A DNA stretch of 64,000 bases from Dryomyza anilis (Eukaryota > Arthropoda > Insecta > Diptera > Dryomyzidae): the NCBI GenBank assembly GCA_951804985.1, contig OX638135.1:66483931-66547930 (forward strand), in the 5' to 3' direction. Each line of letters opens with the position of its first letter. The first letter of the stretch is position 1. Made by a program: the position numbers and the translations under genes. The notes beneath the pieces were generated by a model. The model was given only the letters and a program-made list of their open reading frames with translations. It was not told where the DNA came from and made no database searches. Below, piece by piece: positions 57,056 to 64,000 of this stretch.

Positions 57056-57410
57056 TGTTGACGCGAGCATGTTTGCTACATTATTATAAATTGACAAACA
57101 GATGGCGCTATGCTCTGTTTAGAGTTGCCTAAAATTAAAATTAAAATCAATGCGAAAACAATATCCGGTTTTGCTCGGCCTATTATTGTCCAGCAGCGAA
57201 ACCGAACACATCATCAATACACCATAGGTAAAATAAATCTTTATCCAACAATTAAATATAGTTGTTTCCTTTTCCTGAATCCACAATTCTCTCTATTTTT
57301 CGGTCTGATCTGTTTAAACCCACATCCGAGGTATAAGTTAAATCAGAATTTCTATTCATCATACAGTCCACATAATATTCTACACAACCATCATATTCCA
57401 CATAGTATCA
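57056..57410 (+). repeat. 3' LTR of the BEL/Pao element (355 bp)
   Basis: Starts TGTTGACGCGAGC and ends AGTATCA, then satellite resumes with AGATC. It is 26 bp longer than the 5' LTR because of two indels. Confidence 0.95.
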
Positions 57411-60400
57411 AGATCAAAAAGATTAAAAAGATCAAAAAGATCAAAAAGATCAAAAAGATCAAAAAGATCAAAAAGATCAAAAAGATCAAAAAGATTAAAA
57501 AAGATCACAAAGATCACAAAGATCAAAAAGATCAAAAAGATCAAAAAGATCGAAAAGATCGAAAAGACCGAAAAGAACAAAAAGATCAATAAGATCAAAA
57601 AGATCAAAAAGATCAAAAAGATCAAAAAGATCAAAAAGATCAAAAAGATCAAAAAGATCAAAAAGATCGAAAAAATCGAAAAAATTAAGAAGATCGAAAA
57701 GATCAAAAAGATCAAAAAGATCAAAAAGATCAAAAAGATCAAAAAGATCAAAAAGATCAAAAAGATCAAAAAGATCAAAAAGATCAAAAAGATCAAAAAG
57801 ATCAAAAAGATCAAAAAGATCAAAAAGATCAAAAAGATCAAAAAGATCAAAAAGATCAAAAAAGATCAAAAAAGATCAAAAAGATCAAAAAGATCAAAAA
57901 GATCAAAAAGATCAAAAAGATCAAAAAGATCAAAAAGATCAAAAAGATCAAAAAGATCAAAAAGATCAAAAAGATCAAAAAGATCAAAAAGATCAAAAAG
58001 ATCAAAAAGATCAAAAAGATCAAAAAGATCGAAAAGATCGAAAAGACCGAAAAGAACAAAAAGATCAATAAGATCAAAAAGATCAAAAAGATCAAAAAGA
58101 TCAAAAAGATCAAAAAGATCAAAAAGATCAAAAAGATCAAAAAGATCAAAAAGATCAAAAAGATCAAAAAGATCAAAAAGATCAAAAAGATCAAAAAGAT
58201 CAAAAAGATCAAAAAGATCAAAAAGATCAAAAAGATCAAAAAGATCAAAAAGATCAAAAAGATCAAAAAGATCAAAAAGATCAAAAAGATCAAAAAGATC
58301 AAAAAGATCAAAAAGATCAAAAAGATCAAAAAGATCAAAAAGATCAAAAAAATCAAAAAAATCAAAAAGATCAAAAAGATCAAAAAGATCAAAAAGATCA
58401 AAAAGATCAAAAAGATCAAAAAGATCAAAAAGATCAAAAAGATCAAAAAGATCAAAAAGATCAAAAAGATCAAAAAGATCAAAAAGATCAAAAAGATCAA
58501 AAAGATCAAAAAGATCAAAAAGATCAAAAAGATCAAAAAGATCAAAAAGATCAAAAAGATCAAAAAGATCAAAAAGATCAAAAAGATCAAAAAGATCAAA
58601 AAGATCAAAAAGATCAAAAAGATCAAAAAGATCAAAAAGATCAAAAAGATCAAAAAGATCGAAAAAATCAAAAAGATCGAAAAAATCAAGAAGATCAAAA
58701 AGATCAAAAAGATCAAAAAGATCAAAAAGATCAAAAAGATCAAAAAGATCAAAAAGATCAAAAAGATCAATAAGATTCAAAAGATCGAAAAGATCGAAAA
58801 AATCAAAAAGATCGAAAAAATCAAGAAGATCGAAAAGATCAAAAAGATCAAAAAGATCAAAAAATCAAAAAGATCAAAAAGATCAAAAAGATCAAAAATA
58901 TCAAAAAGATCAAAAAGATCAAAAAGATCAAAAAGATCAAAAAGATCAAAAAGATCAAAAAGATCAAAAAGATCAAAAAGATCAAAAAGATCAAAAAGAT
59001 CAAAAAGATCAAAAAGATCAAAAAGATCAAAAAGATCAAAAAGATCAAAAAGATCAAAAAGATCAAAAAGATCAAAAAGATCAAAAAGATCAAAAAGATC
59101 AAAAAGATCAAAAAGATCAAAAAGATCAAAAAGATCAAAAAGATCAAAAAGATCAAAAAGATCAAAAAGATCAAAAAGATCAAAAAGATCAAAAAGATCA
59201 AAAAGATCAAAAAGATCAAAAAGATCAAAAAGATCAAAAAGATCAAAATGATCAAAAAGATCAAAAAGATCAAAAAGATCAAAAAGATCGAAAAAATCAA
59301 AAAGATCGAAAAAATCAAGAAGATCAAAAAGATCAAAAAGATCAAAAAGATCAAAAAGATCAAAAAGATCAATAAGATTCAAAAGATCGAAAAGATCGAA
59401 AAAATCAAAAAGATCGAAAAAATCAAGAAGATCGAAAAGATCAAAAAGATCAAAAAGATCAAAAAATCAAAAAGATCAAAAAGATCAAAAAGATCAAAAA
59501 TATCAAAAAGATCAAAAAGATCAAAAAGATCAAAAAGATCAAAAAGATCAAAAAGATCAAAAAGATCAAAAAGATCAAAAAGATCAAAAAGATCAAAAAG
59601 ATCAAAAAGATCAAAAAGATCAAAAAGATCAAAAAGATCAAAAAGATCAAAAGATCAAAAAGATCATAAAGATCAAAAAGATCAAAAAGATCAAAAAGAT
59701 CAAAAAGATCAAAAAGATCAAAAAGATCAAAAAGATCAAAAAGATCAAAAAGATCAAAAAGATCAAAAAGATCAAAAAGATCAAAAAGATCAAAAAGATC
59801 AAAAAGATCAAAAAGATCAAAAAGATCAAAAAGATCAAAAAGATCAAAAAGATCAAAAAGATCAAAAAGATCAAAAAGATCAAAAAGATCAAAAAGATCA
59901 AAAAGATCAATAAGATTCAAAAGATCGAAAAGATCGAAAAAATCAAAAAGATCGAAAAAATCAAGAAGATCGAAAAGATCAAAAAGATCAAAAAGATCAA
60001 AAAATCAAAAAGATCAAAAAGATCAAAAAGATCAAAAATATCAAAAAGATCAAAAAGATCAAAAAGATCAAAAAGATCAAAAAGATCAATAAGATCAAAA
60101 AGATTCAAAAGATCGAAAAGATCGAAAAAATCAAAAAGATCGAAAAAATCAAGAAGATCGAAAAGATCAAAAAGATCAAAAAGATCAAAAAGATCAAAAA
60201 GATCAAAAAGATCAAAAAGATCAAAAAGATCAAAAAGATCAAAAAGATCAAAAAGATCAAAAAGATCAAAAAGATCAAAAAGATCAAAAAGATCAAAAAG
60301 ATCAAAAAGATCAAAAAGATCAAAAAGATCCAAAAGATCAAAAAGATCAAAAAGATCAAAAAGATCAAAAAGATCAAAAAGATCAAAAAGATCAAAAAGA

Positions 60401-63400
60401 TCAAAAAGATCAAAAAGATCAAAAAGATCAAAAAGATCAAAAAGATCAAAAAGATCAAAAAGATCAAAAAGATCAAAAAGATCAAAAAGATCAAAAAGAT
60501 CAAAAAGATCAAAAAGATCAAAAAGATCAAAAAGATCAAAAAGATCAAAAAGATCAAAAAGATCAAAAAGATCAAAAAGATCAAAAAGATCAAAAAGATC
60601 AAAAAGATCAAAAAGATCAAAAAGATCAAAAAGATCAAAAAGATCAAAAAGATCAAAAAGATCAAAAAGATCAAAAAGATCAAAAAGATCAAAAAGATCA
60701 AAAAGATCAAAAAGATCAAAAAGATCAAAAAGATCAAAAAGATCAAAAAGATCAAAAGATCAAAAGATCAAAATGATCAAAAAGATCAAAAAGATCAAAA
60801 AGATCAAAAAGATCAAAAAGATCAAAAAGATCAAAAAGATCAAAAAGATCAAAAAGATCAAAAAGATCAAAAAGATCAAAAAGATCAAAAAGATCAAAAA
60901 GATCAAAAAGATCAAAAAGATCAAAAAGATCAAAATGATCAAAAAGATCAAAAAGATCAAAAAGATCAAAAAGATCAAAATGATCAAAATGATCAAAAAG
61001 ATCAAAAAGATCAAAAAGATCAAAAAGATCAAAAAGATCAAAAAGATCAAAAAGATCAAAAAGATCAAAAAGATCAAAAAGATCAAAAAGATCAAAAAGA
61101 TCAAAAAGATCAAAAAGATCAAAAAGATCAAAAAGATCAAAAAGATCAAAAAGATCAAAAAGATCAAAAAGATCAAAAAGATCAAAAAGATCAAAAAGAT
61201 CAAAAAGATCAAAAAGATCAAAAAGATCAAAAAGATCAAAAAGATCAAAAAGATCAAAAAGATCAAAAAGATCAAAAAGATCAAAAAGATCAAAAAGATC
61301 AAAAAGATCAAAAAGATCAATAAGATCAAAAAGATCAAAAAGATCAAAAAGATCAAAAAGATCAAAAAGATCAAAAAGATCAAAAAGATCAAAAAGATCA
61401 AAAAAATCAAAAAAATCAAAAAGATCAAAAAGATCAAAAAGATCAAAAAGATCAAAAAGATCAAAAAGATCAAAAAGATCAAAAAGATCAAAAAGATCAA
61501 AAAGATCAAAAAGATCAAAAAGATCAAAAAGATCAAAAAGATCAAAAAGATCAAAAAGATCAAAAAGATCAAAAAGATCAAAAAGATCAAAAAGATCAAA
61601 AAGATCAAAAAGATCAAAAAGATCAAAAAGATCAAAAAGATCAAAAAGATCAAAAAGATCAAAAAGATCAAAAAGATCAAAAAGATCAAAAAGATCAAAA
61701 AGATCAAAAAGATCAAAAAGATCAAAAAGATCAAAAAGATCAAAAAGATCAAAAAGATCAAAAAGATCAAAAAGATCAAAAAGATCAAAAAGATCAAAAA
61801 GATCAAAAAGATCAAAAAGATCAAAAAGATCAAAAAGATCAAAAAGATCAAAAAGATCAAAAAGATCAAAAAGATCAAAAAGATCAAAAAGATCAAAAAG
61901 ATCAAAAAGATCAAAAAGATCAAAAAGATCAAAAAGATCAAAAAGATCAAAAAGATCAAAAAGATCAAAAAGATCAAAAAGATCAAAAAGATCAAAAAGA
62001 TCAAAAAGATCAAAAAGATCAAAAAGATCAAAAAGATCAAAAAGATCAAAAAGATCAAAAAGATCAAAAAGATCAAAAAGATCAAAAAGATCAAAAAGAT
62101 CAAAAAGATCAAAAAGATCAAAAAGATCAAAAAGATCAAAAAGATCAAAAAGATCAAAAAGATCAAAAAGATCAAAAAGATCAAAAAGATCAAAAAGATC
62201 AAAAAGATCAAAAAGATCAAAAAGATCAAAAAGATCAAAAAGATCAAAAAGATCAAAAAGATCAAAAAGATCAAAAAGATCAAAAAGATCAAAAAGATCA
62301 AAAAGATCAAAAAGATCGAAAAGATCAAAAAGATCAAAAAGATCAAAAAGATCAAAAAGATCAAAAGATCAAAAAGATCAAAAGATCAAAAAGATCAAAA
62401 GATCAGAAGATCAAAAAGATCAAAAAGATCAAAAAGATCAAAAAGATCAAAAAGATCAAAAAGATCAAAAAGATCAAAAAGATCAAAAAGATCAAAAAGA
62501 TCAAAAAGATCAAAAAGATCAAAAAGATCAAAAAGATCAAAAAAATCAAAAAGATCAAAAAAATCAAAAAAATCAAAAATATCAAAAAGATCAAAAAGAT
62601 CAAAAAGATCAAAAAGATCAAAAAGATCAAAAAGATCAAAAAGATCAAAAAGATCAAAAAGATCAAAAAGATCAAAAAGATCAAAAAGATCAAAAAGATC
62701 AAAAAGATCAAAAAGATCAAAAAGATCAAAAAGATCAAAGAGATCAAAAAGATCAAAAAGATCAAAAAGATCAAAAAGATCAAAAAGATCAAAAAGATCA
62801 AAAAGATCAAAAAGATCAAAAAGATCAAAAAGATCAAAAAGATCAAAAAGATCAAAAAGATCAAAAAGATCAAAAAGATCAAAAAGATCAAAAAGATCAA
62901 AAAGATCAAAAAGATCAAAAAGATCAAAAAGATCAAAAAGATCAAAAAGATCAAAAAGATCAAAAAGATCAAAAAAATCAAAAAGATCAAAAAAATCAAA
63001 AAAATCAAAAATATCAAAAATATCAAAAAGATCAAAAAGATCAAAAAGATCAAAAAGATCAAAAAGATCAAAAAGATCAAAAAGATCAAAAAGATCAAAA
63101 AGATCAAAAAGATCAAAAAGATCAAAAAGATCAAAAAGATCAAAAAGATCAAAAAGATCAAAAAGATCAAAAAGATCAAAAAGATCAAAAAGATAAAAAA
63201 GATCAAAAAAGATCAAAAAAGATCAAAAAAGATCAAAAAAGATCAAAAAAGATCAAAAAAGATCAAAAAAGATCAAAAAAGATCAAAAAAGATCAAAAAA
63301 GATCAAAAAAGATCAAAAAAGATCAAAAAAGATCAAAAAAGATCAAAAAAGATCAAAAAAGATCAAAAAAGATCAAAAAAGATCAAAAAGATCAAAAAGA

Positions 63401-64000
63401 TCAAAAAGATCAAAAAGATCAAAAAGATCAAAAAGATCAAAAAGATCAAAAAGATCAAAAAGATCAAAAAGATCAAAAAGATCAAAAAGATCAAAAAGAT
63501 CAAAAAGATCAAAAAGATCAAAAAGATCAAAAAGATCAAAAAGATCAAAAAGATCAAAAAGATCAAAAAGATCAAAAAGATCAAAAAGATCAAAAAGATC
63601 AAAAAGATCAAAAAGATCAAAAAGATCAAAAAGATCAAAAAGATCAAAAAGATCAAAAAGATCAAAAAGATCAAAAAGATCAAAAAGATCAAAAAGATCA
63701 AAAAGATCAAAAAGATCAAAAAGATCAAAAAGATCAAAAAGATCAAAAAGATCAAAAAGATCAAAAAGATCAAAAAGATCAAAAAGATCAAAAAGATCAA
63801 AAAGATCAAAAAGATCAAAAAGATCAAAAAGATCAAAAAGATCAAAAAGATCAAAAAGATCAAAAAGATCAAAAAGATCAAAAAGATCAAAAAGATCAAA
63901 AAGATCAAAAAGATCAAAAAGATCAAAAAGATCAAAAAGATCAAAAAGATCAAAAAGATCAAAAAGATCAAAAAGATCAAAAAGATCAAAAAGATCAAAA
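57411..64000 (+). repeat. Satellite array (AAAAAGATC)n, right part, running off the window
   Basis: At least 6.6 kb (about 730 units), continuing the array before the BEL element. Variants include GAAAAGATC, GAAAAAATC, AAAAAATC (8 bp), TAAGATTC and AAAAATATC, arranged in recurring blocks. A homogeneous stretch follows from about 60.2 to 62.3 kb, broken by few variants, and a 10-bp-period block lies at 63,201-63,380. Confidence 0.97.
63201..63380 (+). repeat. 10-bp sub-array (GATCAAAAAA)18 within the satellite
   Basis: Eighteen consecutive 10-bp units, each with one A more than the standard unit and no other variation visible, bounded by ordinary 9-bp units on both sides. Confidence 0.95.

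Larger units (their letters stand above)
49407..57410 (+). mobile_element. BEL/Pao LTR retrotransposon, nearly full length, inserted in the satellite
   Basis: Length 8,004 bp including a 200-bp gap. Two LTRs start TGTTGACGCGAGC and end AGTATCA. AGATC from the satellite is present on both sides (49,402-49,406 and 57,411-57,415), a 5-bp duplication as usual for BEL/Pao. The order gag, protease, RT, RNase H, integrase with the peptide motifs below is that of BEL/Pao. Five lesions in gag-pol make it non-autonomous in this copy. Confidence 0.95.

Noticed and set aside
41028..63998. Very long open frames (over 1,000 codons, both strands) made of KDQ, KRS, KIK, LIF or DLF repeats
   Set aside because: The 9-bp repeat is a multiple of three and has no stop in most frames, so all frames stay open. 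The peptides are pure repeat translation and start or stop at unit variants.

Overview
The window is repeat-dense, AT-rich eukaryotic DNA, almost certainly from a fly (Diptera; a calyptrate-type brachyceran is my inference from the flavour of its transposons). I see no intact host protein-coding gene, no standalone tRNA or rRNA gene and no CRISPR array. Two short GC-richer stretches near 29.5 and 30.4-30.8 kb look like host gene relics; the second keeps a recognisable ABC-F type Walker A motif.

Layout. 0-0.4 kb: 3' end of a non-LTR retrotransposon. 2.0-6.6 kb: two head-to-tail Penelope-like elements (PLEs) with shared non-coding ends carrying a hammerhead-ribozyme-like motif; the second PLE is interrupted by a DINE/mini-me type (Helentron-like) element. 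7.9-10.6 kb: a broken RTE-type non-LTR element on the minus strand with a 516-bp tandem duplication of its 5' end. 10.7-12.7 kb: two Helitron-like elements, the second filled with three kinds of short tandem repeat. 12.8-18.2 kb: a long-TIR element invaded by a tRNA-derived SINE (11-bp target duplication) and by a 3.5-kb non-autonomous hAT element (perfect 8-bp target duplication). 18.4-25.5 kb: a further hAT-like element with tandem and inverted repeats, a TA-flanked TIR element containing an old SINE copy, and a second DINE/mini-me element. 26.8-30.2 kb: a solo Ty3/gypsy LTR (minus strand) and two PIF/Harbinger-type MITEs. 31-39.8 kb: a degenerate Ty3/gypsy element whose reverse transcriptase is split by a second hAT copy and whose 3' LTR holds another DINE/mini-me element, itself holding a small TA-flanked MITE (three-level nesting).

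From 41.1 kb to the window end the DNA is one very long satellite, (AAAAAGATC)n, with higher-order repeat variants. It is split at 49,407-57,410 by an almost complete BEL/Pao LTR retrotransposon flanked by the satellite-derived 5-bp duplication AGATC. The BEL element has gag, protease, reverse transcriptase, RNase H and integrase motifs, several disabling lesions, near-identical LTRs, and after pol a second gag/protease-like module whose catalytic D-S/T-G is changed. A 200-bp assembly gap lies in its leader.

Nothing here works as a cellular pathway. The value of the window is its stratigraphy: several insertions can be compared with an uninterrupted copy in the same window, which gives direct evidence on termini and target sites. 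All the very long open frames at 41-64 kb are by-products of a 9-bp repeat with no stop in some frames.
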